Positions 1-11,750 of a DNA stretch of 64,000 nucleotides are shown in pieces. Numbering within the stretch: position 1 is the first letter of the stretch; every line of letters begins with the position of its first letter. The notes below the pieces were generated by a model that had not been told where the DNA came from, did no database searches, and saw only the letters and a list, made by a program, of their open reading frames with translations. Both the position numbers and the translations under genes were made by a program. The stretch lies in assembly GCA_050084985.1 (NCBI GenBank), contig JBITNC010000001.1, forward strand, positions 194,556,001 to 194,620,000, given 5' to 3'. The stretch is from Nageia nagi (Eukaryota; Pinophyta).

Positions 1-719
1 AACAAATGGAAAAATAGAAAGGAATTATGTTTCAGGACATCAACATGCATGGGTAAAATTGCTCCACTAAGAAGAGTTTTGTTACAATTCTTCATATCAC
101 ATGTCCACCAAGATGTTCCCTTTTATGGTGTTGTGTGGTTATGAGGTTTCAAATTTTGTTGACATGATTTTTTGGTTAGATCCCCAAGGCCAAATATTTT
201 TGAAGGAAAACCAAGACATCATAAGAGTATTGAGAGAGAACATACAACTTACCTAAAATTGGTAGAAAAAAGTATGTTGATTAGCATAGGACTGAACACA
301 GTTTTAAGAAGGGAGACTTAGTTTACTTGAGGTTGGAATAACATAGATAGTCCACATTAAAGAAGCAGCAGCATGCAAACAAGCTTAATCCATAATTTTT
401 TTGTCACTACAAGGTCTTGTGCAAGTTAGGAGAGGTGGATTATGAGTTAGAGTTGTCGATCAGTAGTAAGATCCATAATGTATTCCATGTTTCTTGTTTA
501 AATAAGACCCTTGGACAACATGTACTACCATCCCCAAATTTTCCTTCACTTGATGATGAAAAGAAGTTGATTTTAGTACCTAAAACCTTCTTAGAAACTA
601 GAAAGAATATGTTGAGATCCAGAAACATCACAATCCATAATATTCGCATGATGTACCAAATCTATGATATCTTTATATTTTTGGATACCCTTTTTCAAGA
701 GCTTTTCGAAAATATATAA
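1..719 (+). pseudogene. Ty3/gypsy integrase C-terminal remnant
   Basis: This is a decayed 3' end of a Ty3/gypsy polyprotein. Residues after about 417 read as the linker that follows integrase (a YELEL block, then IHNVFHVSCL, then a P-x-LDDE block and a LRSR block), the same order as in the better preserved chromovirus copy near 20040-20220. Upstream, frame-shifting pieces match the RVLREN region that precedes it. Several stops and indels break it, so no protein is expected. The left end lies outside the window and the right end fades after about 720. No LTR was recognised directly downstream. Confidence 0.75.
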
Positions 720-1279
720 CATGTCTATGTTTGGTCTCTGTTCGGGCATCCAATTGTTACTTTGATTTTCAACCCTATAGTATACACGTGATAGCAACTT
801 TTGGGAGCCATATCTTTTTCATGATAGCTCCATTGTCTTCAATCTATACATCAATGGAAAGCTTGTTTCAATAGCTTTCTATTGATATCTTATATACCCT
901 ATTTTGACATCATTTGGTCAACCAAAAGTTGTCCGAAGCTGTCTTAACAGTGTTTGGAGTGAACAGAGTTTCATTTGGAGCTGAAGGTAGTGTGTTTGGA
1001 GCTGTTGTGAACAAGTCATTGTTATTCCATAGCCAGAAGAAGATTGCTGATATGGACTATCTTTGAACCATTGGTCAAAGAGCTATATCTTTAACTCTTT
1101 TATTGCTCTCATAGTACATGAAAGTACATAAATCATAAAATATTAGCAAATAACATAATATGACAATTTATCTCTAATTAGACTAGTAAACATATAACAT
1201 ATATTATTATTTAAGTATCCTTTTAAATGCACCCATTAGATAACAATATTATGTCAATTATGGGGTATTTTCAGGACTC
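720..1279. other. No gene recognised
   Basis: This AT-rich stretch lies between a gypsy pol remnant and a truncated LTR. I see no convincing coding frame and no terminal structure. It may be old LTR or flanking sequence. Confidence 0.4.
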
Positions 1280-2248
1280 ATCACACATTATGAGATCCAA
1301 TGCCCCAACGACTATAGATATGATATAGAATGATAACAATACAATACCAGACCCAAGAGGGCTAACGTTGGCCTTTGAGGAGCCAACCAGGGCATAACAA
1401 TATATCTCTCACTGCTGGAATGATATCAAAACCATGGGAAAGTATGCTTCCTCAGAATCTGAATCCTATCCATTGATGGAGCCCTCCTCAAACCCTAGAT
1501 GACCACTGAATGTAGAAGCAGTACCTCGGAATACCATCGGGTGGGCAAAGGTGCTACACCAGTGTCATAGACAATCAGGATCCCTCAGCTTGAAATCCCT
1601 CCTAGATGTTGCACCTAGGGAATGTGCTTAGTGCCCCTAAGTCTTCTAGTCCTCTGGACAATATGAAGTGTAGTAATAATTAGGTATATCCAACAATGAG
1701 GCTCCAATGTCCTTTTATACATTTACTTTGTCTGGATCTCACCTAGGAGACATTACTTGGATCCTCTAATCCAATGTTGACCTCTTGGGGCCCCGAGATA
1801 CCCAATGTGGGTGCCTAGGGGTTAGGCATGCCAACATGGGGGCCTAAGGTGCATCAAATGCCAACTTATGAGCCTAGGAGTGCCATGCATGCCCATGTGA
1901 GTTAAGAGGGAAAACGTGAGGTCTAGGTGTCAAGTTGGGCCAATGTGAGGATATGGGAGCCTCCCCAAGGTTGGCGCAAGCCTAAAAGTGCATATCCAGT
2001 CATCTCAATGTAACAATAGACCTTGGGATTCCCACAATCATTATCAAGATCTCCAAGTGCAATAATAAGTCCTAATCTACACTTAGGAGGGAGACGTCCC
2101 ACTTGGGGCTCATAGTGGGGTCCATTGACCCATTAAGTCTTCTATCCCAAGTTATAAACATGAAAGTACAATACATTAATAAAATATATTACAAGAGGAT
2201 CCAATCAGACCATTCAATTAATTACAACAAGACAAAAGGGATGTCATA
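1280..2248 (-). repeat. Truncated gypsy LTR
   Basis: This matches, in reverse orientation, the LTRs at 14960-16946 and 20358-21574 and the split LTR at 13850-14959/21575-21730. The shared block around 2085-2150 (gagggagacgtcccac, then a ggggctca run) is a hallmark of the whole family. The 5' LTR terminus (TATGACAT on the minus strand) is at 2248. The other end is missing about 340 bp relative to the full LTR. It directly abuts gag-protease sequence at 2249, where pol and a polypurine tract would be expected, so this is a deletion derivative. Confidence 0.75.
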
Positions 2249-2985
2249 TCCTCACACCAAACTTTTTCCACAATTTGGTCTACTAGCATGAGCTTCCCAT
2301 TAGCATTTGTCATAAGGAAACCCTTGAACCCTTTATTCTTGAGGCATTTCTTCTTTACAAACTCCTCATTAATGAAATTGTGAGTGGCTCCGAGGTATCA
2401 ATACCATTACTTATTGGCCTACAGCTAACCCTTTTACGTTCAATGTGAGGTATTTGGGTACTCCACAAAGTGATGCAATCATCCCTCCAACTACACACTT
2501 GCTATCCAAAGTGGGGTGTTCAGGCTGCAAACTCAATCATCCCAAATCCAGCTCTAGATTTGAATCATCATCCTTTGAGACCACTTCAATGTAATGGACT
2601 TGTCCCTTGCCCAAATATCTATGTCCATGCCCCCAAGGTTGCTTGCAGTTGAAGCACAAATTCTTCTTTCTTAGCTCATTCCTAGAATCCAAGCTCACCT
2701 TGTTGTCTCCAATCATTTGGCTTCTTTTGGTAGTTGGAGGCCAAACCTCCAACATCACCCTTCCAAACATCCCCATTCTAGGTGGCAATGCAACCTTAGT
2801 TCTCATCATAGTAGGTTCAAGGTCCAACGCTCTCTTCATGGCCTCCTACAACTGTGTAGGGTAGAAGGCTTTGACTAAGCCCGATAAGGGTTCTGCCAAA
2901 CCCTCGATGAAGAGGAAAGTGACCCTCTTTTCACCATTGTAATATGCCAAACTATTCTTCATTCCCAATTTATTAAGCAATTAGC
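2249..2985 (-). pseudogene. Gypsy gag C-terminus plus protease remnant
   Basis: Read on the minus strand, this holds the end of a Ty3/gypsy gag: a FIEGLxEPL-type segment, a basic linker, then a zinc knuckle near 2640 (CFNCKQPWGHGHR) whose last metal ligand has become Tyr. An acidic tail and the start of an aspartic protease follow (decayed active-site region near 2400). There are many stops and frame changes. This is the only recognisable gypsy gag/protease in the window and shows that relatives of these elements once had it. Reverse transcriptase, RNase H and integrase are deleted between here and the LTR at 2248. Confidence 0.7.
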
Positions 2986-3050
2986 AAGAAATGAAATAGA
3001 TCTAGCATTCACAACTCAAAACATGCCAACACATAACCAAAATGGAGGAG

Positions 3051-4409
3051 TGTAACATTCCCTTTTTGCAAAAATTAATTAATTTTGGAATCCTAAGGAT
3101 TCTCTTTTTGTAAATATTTACTTTCTCACATAATTATTGTTAATTCCTTGGGATAGAATTATAAAGGTCAATTGGACCCACTTGTGAGCCCCATGAGGGA
3201 CATTTTTCTCCCAAGCTATGATATGTTATTTTATTTATCATTTAATGTACTTGGAGATTCCAAAGATGATTGTGGGAATCCCAAGGCTTGTATAGCACCT
3301 AAAACATGGATAAACACCTACTTGCCCCAACGTTGGATTTGAGAGCACTTGTACACATGCGTCAGCCTTGGGGAGACTCCTCGACTCCCATGTTGGCTCA
3401 TGATGACCTCCTTGCACCCACGCATGACTCCTAGATCCACATGGCACCTTGAACTTCCATGTTAGCATGTGTGGCACCTTAGGACCTCACCTTGGCATGT
3501 GTGGCACCTTGGACTCACATGTTGAACATTAATGACCCCTAGGTACCTAAGTTGGGCATGCCTAACCCCTAGGCACCCACGTTGGAGATCTCAAGCCTCC
3601 AAAAGGCCAATGTTGAGATTGGAGAGGTTGGGGATGACTACTAGGTGAGATCCAAATCCAGATCCAATGATGAGCTATATAAGGCTAAGGAGCCTCAATT
3701 CAAAGATAAATTGAATTTGATATTGAAACCCTTCTCTTTGAAGTTCTAAAGACTTGGCAGTGTCAAGCACCCTTGAGTGTAGCGCACAAGTAGAGGGTAG
3801 GAGGCATAGGGCGTCCCTACCTTGAGGCATCCACAAGTGGTCTACATCTTTGAATCCATCCAATGGCAGTCCGGAACCACACCCATTCTCTTCATCGAGA
3901 GCTAGTCGATGAGGGAGCCCGTCGGTGAGGCATCCACAAAAATTGGTAGAAGGCGATTGTTCTACCACAATTTCAAAATCTACCTTAGCTCGGTGTATTC
4001 CCTAGTCGGCTCCTTGGAGGCCAACATTGAGCCCTTTGGGCCGATTCGGTATTGTACTCATTTATTTATCAACAATATTGTCGTGGCATACTTGGATTTC
4101 AGTATTTGTCTCCATATTTGATGTGTATGATTCCATGTTTGCAACATTGGACTATTTTATATGTTTATGCTTTCATATGTGATTCGTTGGCATTCTTGAG
4201 CTAGTTTGGCATACTGTATAAGTTCTTGTGCATGACGTTGGGAAATTTAGTGTTATTGGTGCTTCAAGAGTAAGACGGTGGCATCCTTGTCTTGTTATTT
4301 CATGTATTTGATGCCCTAGTTCAGACATGGCATGCTTGAGGACTAATTTTGATATTGTTTGATAATTATTTGGCTAATTTGTGCTTGAGAATATTTTGGG
4401 GATATTACA
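3051..4409 (+). repeat. Solo LTR (gypsy-related), TSD aggag
   Basis: The terminal sequences TGTAACATTCCC and GATATTACA bound a 1359-bp LTR flanked by the exact 5-bp duplication aggag (3046-3050 and 4410-4414). It carries a TATA-like tatataagg near 3676 and the family phrase on gagccccat and gggaca near 3185-3205. No internal region is present, so two LTRs probably recombined into one. It sits beside the gag remnant. Confidence 0.85.
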
Positions 4410-4414
4410 AGGAG

Positions 4415-5282
4415 AAATACCAATGCCTCAATATTAAGTATGAAATGAGCAAACTACAACCACAATGGCCCAAGAGGGCTGATGTCTAGCTCAAGGGACC
4501 AGATATAGGCCAAATACTCCTCAAATGCTGATTGAAAGCTGACGTCTCATAGCTAGGGCCTTGAACCCCCAGATCTGACTGCAAGTTTGATGTGGACTGA
4601 AGGTTTTCATCCTCAACCACAACCTAGTGAGGGCTACATCCCACTAACTCCTCCAAGATAGGTTTGCATTCAACTAAGAGGCCCAAGAGATGGCACTGCC
4701 ACTCCGAAGATAGAAGTTGTCAAAATAACTCAATAATTCCTAATTATGCATGCAATAAATAAATAAACACTCCTAAGTACAAAATCACTCCTATAGGGGA
4801 ATGTCCCATAAAAGGGTATGTTACAAAACTCTATACCAAATACACATGCAAACCAAGCATTGCCAAAGACATATCCAGAACACAAGTTTATACAAAATAC
4901 TGTTTGTTTTGAAATATTTTAACATTTATATAGACAACACAATAAAAGCATTAAGTAGCAACAAAGCAGACCCAATAAAGACAAATTTATGTCAAATATC
5001 CTCTTTGTAGTTTATATTTATGAATGTTATTTGCTATCTTTAATTTAAAGATATATGTTTAGTATAGATGTCGTATCCAACTGTATTTGATATTTTGAAT
5101 CAAAGGGTTTTTGAAAATTACTATCAAATATGGTACTTGTTTCCATGCCTCTTCTTTTTCCTGTTACCATCTTATATAGGATTTATATAACTCCTAGAGC
5201 CTACCTATGTGTGACAGTTAAAAATTTACTTATCTGGCATAAGTAGGTTCTCAATATCATATGGTTACATTTATTGTAGGTA
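4415..5282. other. LTR-like remnant, then no gene
   Basis: Positions 4450-4830 hold phrases reminiscent of the reverse-oriented gypsy LTR (for example cccaagagggct) and end in a block with gggaatgtccc, but no boundaries or duplications could be placed. From 4830 to 5282 I see only AT-rich sequence without a coding frame. Confidence 0.3.
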
Positions 5283-5287
5283 GAAGC

Positions 5288-5770
5288 TGTTAGAATTTGT
5301 AATGAAATATTGTGAATATCTAGACTTCTTGTAAATTCAATTAATCACTTAAGGGTATGTAGATACCTTAAGAGATTAATAGAATTCTTTAATATGTAGA
5401 CTTTGACTTTACCAAAGTGGTTAGTTGGTAGGTTAAAGTTAGGTGATACATTTATTGTAACCCTAACCTTACCCTTGGGTTAAAGGGAGGTTAGGGAGGT
5501 GCTCTCAAGCTATAAATAGAGGGCCTCTCCTCTTGTAACATAACTAAGTTCTTGGAGTAAGATTACTCTACTAGTTGTGTAGGAGAGGAAGAGAATAGTT
5601 GTAAGAGGGGCATACTTGAGAATTGAGAGACTAGTTGTGGATGTACTCCCAAGGAGGGAGGAACCACATTACACTTGTGTCATCTTGTGTGATTGTGTTA
5701 TCTTGTGTATGATTGAGTTTCCTAGTCTTAGGTCTTTGAGGATTTGTTTAGATCTAGTTCAAATCCTTCA
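5288..5770 (+). repeat. Solo LTR of the copia family, TSD gaagc
   Basis: This 483-bp LTR starts TGTTAGAATTTG and ends in ccttca. It is flanked by gaagc at 5283-5287 and 5771-5775. It is the same LTR as those at 30326-30815, 39116-39606 and 60922-61410, which lie in the opposite orientation. It contains a clear TATA box (gctataaatagaggg, about 5510-5524). The rest of the element is gone, which fits LTR-LTR recombination. Confidence 0.92.
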
Positions 5771-5775
5771 GAAGC

Positions 5776-6577
5776 ATCTTCCAGCTAAACTATAAATACT
5801 GTATACACTGACCAACTTTTGGTTCACATGTAAAGAAAATAAGATAAATTCTTAACCATGTGGGAACATTCCTCACATAGAGAGCATATTTTGCATGACT
5901 AACAATATCTATGATAGCACAATATCAGTTATTGAATTTCTGGACTGGCTTTGAAAGACCATGAGATGGATGGGATCTGACACCTCAACCAATTTGGACA
6001 TTCCAAGTCTTCTCATGGAGAACTTAGCCTCCAACCTTATTCAAGGGGAAAATATTGCCTTGAAACGAATTTTCACAATGGCCTTTGAAATCATGAAACA
6101 GCTTTGTCAATTATGTAAGCAAAGCAAGTGTTGGCAGATCACTGATCCTGATGTAATTTGGCAATGTCATGTCATGTCACTTAGTATACAAAGCAAACTC
6201 TTCTTTCAAATACAAGGTTTTGAATTGCTTCATGATAAACTGAGATTTATGAATAAAGACACGCTTCAATTGACATCTTTGATGCCTTGTGCATTCTGCA
6301 TCATTACTGTTACACAATGATTTGGACTTCCCTTTGGGGCTAAGATTCAGGTGCTTTCATTGTTTATTTAATATTCATAGCAGCTGTCCTAATTCTGTTG
6401 TGCATCTGATCTGATATTTTTTACTCTTTATTAGATTGCATGCCAAATACCACATAAAAATGCTAAACTGCAAACATGTTGCCTTATTTCATGGAATAAG
6501 AGAAATAACATCATCACATGAAAGAATGAAATAGCCATAAAGGTATAGAAATTGCTTTGCATTGAGTTTGATGAGAA
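5776..6577. other. Unassigned sequence downstream of helicase exon
   Basis: A 119-codon open frame at 5961-6320 (+) resembles nothing I recognise and has no supporting context, so it is not called as a gene. The next helicase exons (HRIGRTGR motif VI and C-terminus) would be expected here on the minus strand but were not found. Confidence 0.35.
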
Positions 6578-6582
6578 CGTAC

Positions 6583-6663
6583 TGGAATATCAATGCCCTG
6601 ACCAGCCACCTCTGTTGCAGCAAGAACATTGAAACGTTTATTTTGAAAACCTTCCAAGCTTAT
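6583..6663 (-). pseudogene. Prp28-like DEAD-box helicase exon, motif V
   Basis: This is an 81-nt, 27-codon exon on the minus strand. It has an acceptor (aaacag) just above 6663 and a donor (gtacgt) below 6583. It encodes [13 protein letters not shown] followed by a motif V region. Prp28/DDX23/RH21 proteins have GRGIDIP here; this copy reads GQGIDIP, replacing the conserved Arg of motif V. That Arg takes part in ATP and RNA coupling in DEAD-box proteins, so activity would be doubtful even if the exon were expressed. The reading frame itself is intact across the exon. Confidence 0.8.
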
Positions 6664-6760
6664 CTGTTTATTGCAGGAAAGTAAACGTTAGAAAACAATA
6701 AATAAAATTGAGAAATGAAATATATTGTCATCTTTGAGCAATAATTTAAGAGACTGTTAC

Positions 6761-6910
6761 CTCTCGCTGTTCTTGTGTCTTCATTCCATGGAGTTTGGTT
6801 ACTCTGTAACCCATTTTATCCAGTCGTCTTGATAAAGAATCTGCACTTTCTTTTTATTAATAAAAACAATTGCTTTTTTATCTCCCAAGTCATTTAGTAA
6901 CCTCTGCAAT
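6761..6910 (-). pseudogene. Prp28-like helicase exon with frameshift
   Basis: The exon lies between acceptor aaaacag (6911-6917) and a donor gtaaca below 6761. It encodes the start of the second RecA domain: LLNDLGDKKAIVFINKKK (motif IV region), then, only after a shift of one base, RLDKMGYRVTKLHG and TQEQRE. With the split codon at its start it is one base short of the 50 codons found in Prp28 relatives, so a single-base deletion explains the shift near 6855. This is direct evidence that the copy is a pseudogene or a mis-assembled exon. Confidence 0.85.
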
Positions 6911-7060
6911 CTGTTTTGCATCAAAAATATTTTAGAACATTAAATATTGAAATGTGTCAGATCCCAAAATTGTAAATACAAGCCTCACATGATACTGAAA
7001 AGCTTTGAAATATGATTTATTCTCCTTCAAGACTACAAAAGTTAAAGGAAATGACCTTAC

Positions 7061-7132
7061 CTCCCCAGCTTCTCTGATTCCTTCAACATTATGACATGTC
7101 GAGTTATAAGTTAAGTTGCTTTGCCAGCAGTA
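7061..7132 (-). pseudogene. Prp28-like helicase exon, truncated
   Basis: The exon encodes GTAGKAT, a stop (TAA near 7113 where Asp is expected), then LITRHVIMLKESEK, ending at a good donor (gtaagg). It joins in phase with the exon at 6910 through a split Arg codon. The upstream half expected in this family (SAT motif III and the RNPVVVTI stretch) is absent: at about 7132 the similarity stops and unrelated sequence belonging to the S-family insertion begins. Insertion plus deletion in coding sequence is the simplest reading. Confidence 0.75.
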
Positions 7133-7703
7133 CCGGTGGAGGCAAGCAAGAATACAGCAGGAGACCCAACGTTGGAGGCATGCTCACCCCCAGGGCTGGC
7201 ACATGGTTCAAAAAGTCATAATTTTGTCTTTTTTTTTTTCCATACACCAAGCTAGATTGACCTTCAAAACCAAATGTTTGGGCATAGGCGGCTTTGCATG
7301 AGTTTTTGGGCTAGTACACATCTTGAGGTCAGCCAGATGGATGATTAAGATTGTGTTTATCAGTAACCCTAGCCGACTAGGTTAAGCTGGAAGCCAAAAA
7401 TTCAAACTTGCTCCTTTTCTACTTTTGCGCCTAGATAGCAGCAAATTGCAGATTTTTGTGCTTGAACATCATCATTCATGCATCCTAGGGCTTGCGCAAG
7501 CACTTGGGAGGCTAGCTACCGCCACATGGGCATCTTCTCCACTTGGAAACCCACGCATAGCCCTTGAAGAGCAATGCTGCAAGTAAGAACACCATGACCT
7601 CCTACAAGGGTAATTCAGCTTCTGACTTCGCTAGGGACCTCGAACGGTTGAAACATGATTGCATCATCTCCATTTGTGAGAGACAACAAGCCCTTCCCTA
7701 GGG

Positions 7704-10700
7704 GGCAAATTCTCGAGGAACGGTTTTCCAACCATTGGAGATACAAATTGGCAAAACGTTGACCCTATGCAGATGAGGGAGAGAATTCGAGGCCTTCCTA
7801 CCACTAACCTGAAGCAGGACATTGTCTTCTTCTCCGGACTCTCCACTTATGCATCCATCCCATTTACAGCCCCATTCCTTGAATTGTTCATGGAAGTTGG
7901 TCACCACTAGCAAAAGGGAGAGAGAGTCCTTCGAGATATCAAAGGAGACATCATTATGGACTTTTGTCCTAAAGCTATCAACGTAGCATTTCAGTGGAAT
8001 TTCAAGGGTGATTATGAGTATAGCGAGGCTAAGCCACTAGCATGCTACCACGAGACTCCCAGGGAAGCTGTCACTATCAAGAACTGGATGTTGGAAGAGC
8101 ATCATAGATTGAAGGGAAATATGCTCATCAATGCTTCTCACTCCAACTTTTATCCTGCAGTCAAGTTGATGATCCTCATGCTATCCAGAGTTCTCGAGAA
8201 AGAAGATGCTTTGAAGTTTAGGAAGGAGTTCTTCGAGTTTATTCTTGAGATTGCTTGAGGAAGAAGGATTCAATGGAGGAAGGTGTTGAGCAATGCCATA
8301 GCTAATCAGTTGTCATCCATAGGCACCACTCGCAAATTCTACCTTAATTCATACCTAGTGTACATGTTGCTTCACAACAAGTATAGAGCTATAGCGCAGG
8401 GTGAGATGGCTTGGATAGAAGGGGGGACCTATTCCATTTGGAAGTGTTACCCCAAATTGAAGTTAGAGAGAAGATGGGATAGTTTCGTGATTAAAAATGA
8501 TGGATGGGAGTACAAAATATACAAGGAGCTTAAGGGAGAGATCACAGTTGCCCGGATCTCCAATTCAACCCAAGACGCTTTGAACAAGCATGGGGACTTC
8601 TTCCTCCATCACCAACACTTCCACATTCGTATACATGGATCATCCATACAACCCTATTAGTTGCCAAGGTTCGTGAGTAACAAGATATTGTTAACGGAGA
8701 TGATGAGGCAATTGGCCTTTCTACACGAACAAGTATGGCAGAAGAAATCGACCACGTCCAATTTGTCGATAGCCATGGGAGAATATCAATGTAAGTTCTG
8801 GAAAGATGTGGATACCATGAAAGAAGAGTTGGCTAGATACACATTTAGGAAGATGTCGACAGTCAACCATTATGACCTGGATCACAAGATGCACTCATTC
8901 TTCATGAAGGAAAGGAAGAAACCTTGTGAGCATAAACCACTTGTAGATGAGGAGCCTTTTCGAAATATCAACAATGTGGTAGAAATGAAAAAGATAAGGG
9001 AAAGGGTACACAAGGATGCAAATGATCAGCAACACCATGTGGAAGCTACAATCAACAAGAGACTCTCGTAGCACAAGGGAAGAAGACCTCAAGAGTCTAC
9101 TTCCAAGGTCACACAGTTCCTCCAGTAGATGAGATACCAGTTGGACATTATGTGTCCGTGCATGGAAAGAATCCAATCAAGCAAGTTGTACGACAGGTAC
9201 AAGCCACCATGGATGAGCATGACACAAGAGAGTTAGAGCGTGTGGCTACAGACAAGGTAGTGAGGTGTGTGAGAAATAGACATCAAGATCCCTCTTCGCC
9301 ACCTAGAGCCGCAAGAGCTATGCCATCACCCATTGTTCCACCATCTGAGTCGTCAGCTTCCAATCCCTCATACTAGCCTGATGAAAATCAAGAAGGGAAG
9401 GTTGAAGAATCAGAAGATGAACAGGAAGTAAATGCATCCCAGGATGAGGACATCCCAAATGCACAGCAATAGGATGAGTCCTTGGAGATATTGGGCAAGG
9501 AGAGAGATCCTCTAAGAGAGGAAGAGCTCCTTTAGGAAGAGAACTTCGCAGTCACGGGCCACAGAAGCTTCAAGTGAACACGATGGGCAAGGATAGAGAT
9601 CCTCTAAGAGACCAAAGAGAAGTACTATTACGGTTCAGGAGGCCGTTGTGGACACTTATCAGCCATCACCCACGAATGAGTGGGGTGTCAACATGGAGGA
9701 GTGTCTTGATGTATTTAACATGAACATTGGAGAAGAGTTTGAGGTGAAAGAGAAGAGTGATCATCATGGAGAGAGCTCCACTTGCTTAGGGAAGACCCAG
9801 ACATATGTGCATTTAGTTGATAACACCATACACATCAAGAACATAATAGTTGATAAGAAGAATCCACAACATCTTGAAGACCTCAGGCAGAGCAACCAAA
9901 TCATCAACACAGGTCATTGGTTTGGCTGGTCAGAAACATGCAGTCTTCTCCAACACTAAGGGCATCACCAAAGATGGTATGATGAAAGATAAAGAGATCA
10001 AAAGCCTCAAGAAGGAGTTAGCCACATAGAAGAAGTTGACTAAAGAGTTAGAATTGGCTGAGGTACCCACAGAGGAGCTTTGAAAGATTAAACCACTCCA
10101 GGAAGTTTACAAAAGCATATAGATGAGGTCTTGGTAGCGGTACAACAATTTACCGAGGCAGTAGAGAGGGTGGCATTTCAAGAGCAAAAGCTCAAGGACA
10201 ACATCGTGGAGAGAACCAGTCTTCTCAAGATTTTGGATTCTATACGGCCAATGATCATGCAGTTTGAGATGACACGGAATCAGAGGCCAGAGGATGTGAA
10301 GTTTTGTGAAGAATATTGGTTCTATTTGAGCATGGTTAACCAAATAGCCACCCAATTCCAAGAGATGTAAAAGGATGTTCAAAAGCTCAACGACAAGGTA
10401 AATACTTGTCTTGAACAGATGGAGTTCCAGGTGAAGTTTCTTGATGATGATGCATCCACTCAGGACAAAGACCTTGTAGTGGCAGAAGTGCGACACTTCC
10501 TTCACAGTCTGATCATGATTGAAGACATCAATACTTTCTAGACTGGTAGTCACTTGGAGCACTTACTCAAAGCCCATGCTTGGGAAAAGGATATGTTGAG
10601 GATCGTGGAGAAGGTAGAGCGTAACGTGGTGAAGAATGGGCTGAAGCTCTTCGAGATGCTGCATGGATTGGAGCTTACAACCAAATTCTTGGATGATGAC

Positions 10701-10742
10701 TTTGAGGGACATGTTGAGGCATTGGGCCCACCAACCGCCTAG
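7704..10742 (+). pseudogene. S-family long protein of unknown function, copy 1
   Basis: This is a frame of about 1010 codons that stays largely in one phase (with a shift around 9152-9376) and is broken by stops at 8256, 8658 and 9069, among others. Segments align with the copy at 40238-43770: NVDPxQ near the start, GDIIMDF against NVIMDS, a KYRKEF/KFRKEF block, RKFYLNSYLVYML against RRFYMNYYLLYML, and LHEQVWQKK against LKEQVWRKK. The middle is acidic and Glu/Asp-rich (about 9400-9560), and the C-terminal third looks coiled-coil forming. A short sequence gcaaggagagagatcc recurs about 90 bp apart in the acidic part. I know no domain for this family. Its repetition and flanks suggest a transposon-borne, possibly gag-like protein. 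Confidence 0.65.
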
Positions 10743-11750
10743 TCATTATTTGTTTTTTATTATATTTCATAATTATTTTGAGAAACTTTAATTTAATTGT
10801 TAATAAATTCCCAAGTTTGTGATGGATGAGGATTTGCTCCCACAAACATGGATGATATCTTGTAATGTCATGTGGCGTATTTTTGTTGGACCATGCTTTA
10901 TTTCTTGGAAATTGCAATTAGGGTTACGGCAACACTTAGGGTTGCTTCAAAAACTATATATAGCCCATTTGGGCTCATTTGTAAAGATTAGACATTTTTT
11001 GCAAATTGGGCTACTTACATAGTACTTTCAATTTTGCAAGTTTTCCCTTTTCGCAATTGTGATATAATTCCAAGAAATTGAAGTGAGCTTGTTTTCATTT
11101 GGGATTATGAAAATGAATGAGTGTTACATTTTTATGCTATCTTGAGTATTTGGGACATTTTATAAACCTTGTTGGTGGATAAAAGAATGCTTGTATATCC
11201 TTCAAAATATTTCAAGAAGAGTTTGATTATAAATTTTCATAGTTTTCACATGGGATTAGTGTGTTCTAAGATGGCTTGTGTATGCCGTTTAATCTAGGAA
11301 CTTCACTCCACAATTGAGTTCTACCCACGTGATACCTTTCTTATCCATTGCCTTAGCGCCAAGCTCCTCTCGTTGGGACGTTCATGTTGTCACCTTTCGA
11401 TTTGGATTTGGGGTGCATGGAACTTATTCCAAACCTGCACAAGTTCAATCTTAGAAGGTCATACTAGTCAGTGGGAACATTGCCCTAGAGCTGAATTCAT
11501 ATATCACCATCTTTTCACAAATCTTTTTCTTTATTTTCTATTTCTTTGCGCGGCTTTTACAACAAACCTTTTTTCCTTCTTTTTTTTGAGAAACAACTAT
11601 TCTTGAATTAGAGACCCTTCGAGTCGTTGATTAACAAATTTCATTTGAGTTGGTAATAGCTTCAAACATCTCCACCATATCACCTGAGTGAACCCTTGCA
11701 CCCTTCATTTTCAAATCTTTGGGGTAAATAGTCCTCATAGCGGGTAGGGG
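10743..11750 (+). other. Non-coding tail of S copy 1
   Basis: AT-rich sequence follows the S ORF. It contains gatgaggatttgctcc near 10826, matched by gatgaggttttgctcc at 43885 downstream of copy 2, so this much of the 3' tail is shared by both copies. A TATA-like tatatatagccc at 10955 hints at an LTR promoter. No other feature was resolved. Confidence 0.4.

Larger units (their letters stand above)
7133..11750 (+). mobile_element. S-family element, copy 1 (limits uncertain)
   Basis: Unrelated sequence starts within a helicase exon at about 7132 and carries a long decayed ORF (7704-10742) homologous to the one at 40238-43770. Downstream is a non-coding tail with a TATA-like aaactatatatagccc near 10954, which could be part of an LTR. 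I could not find a target duplication, a paired LTR or a poly(A) tail, so the right limit is a guess. The element type is unknown. Confidence 0.4.

Noticed and set aside
417-797. Minus-strand frames opposite the gypsy remnant
   Set aside because: The plus-strand frame matches integrase-linker sequence; the reverse frames are shadows.
5961-6320. 119-codon open frame near the helicase exons
   Set aside because: No recognisable domain, no splice sites, and length within chance for this composition.
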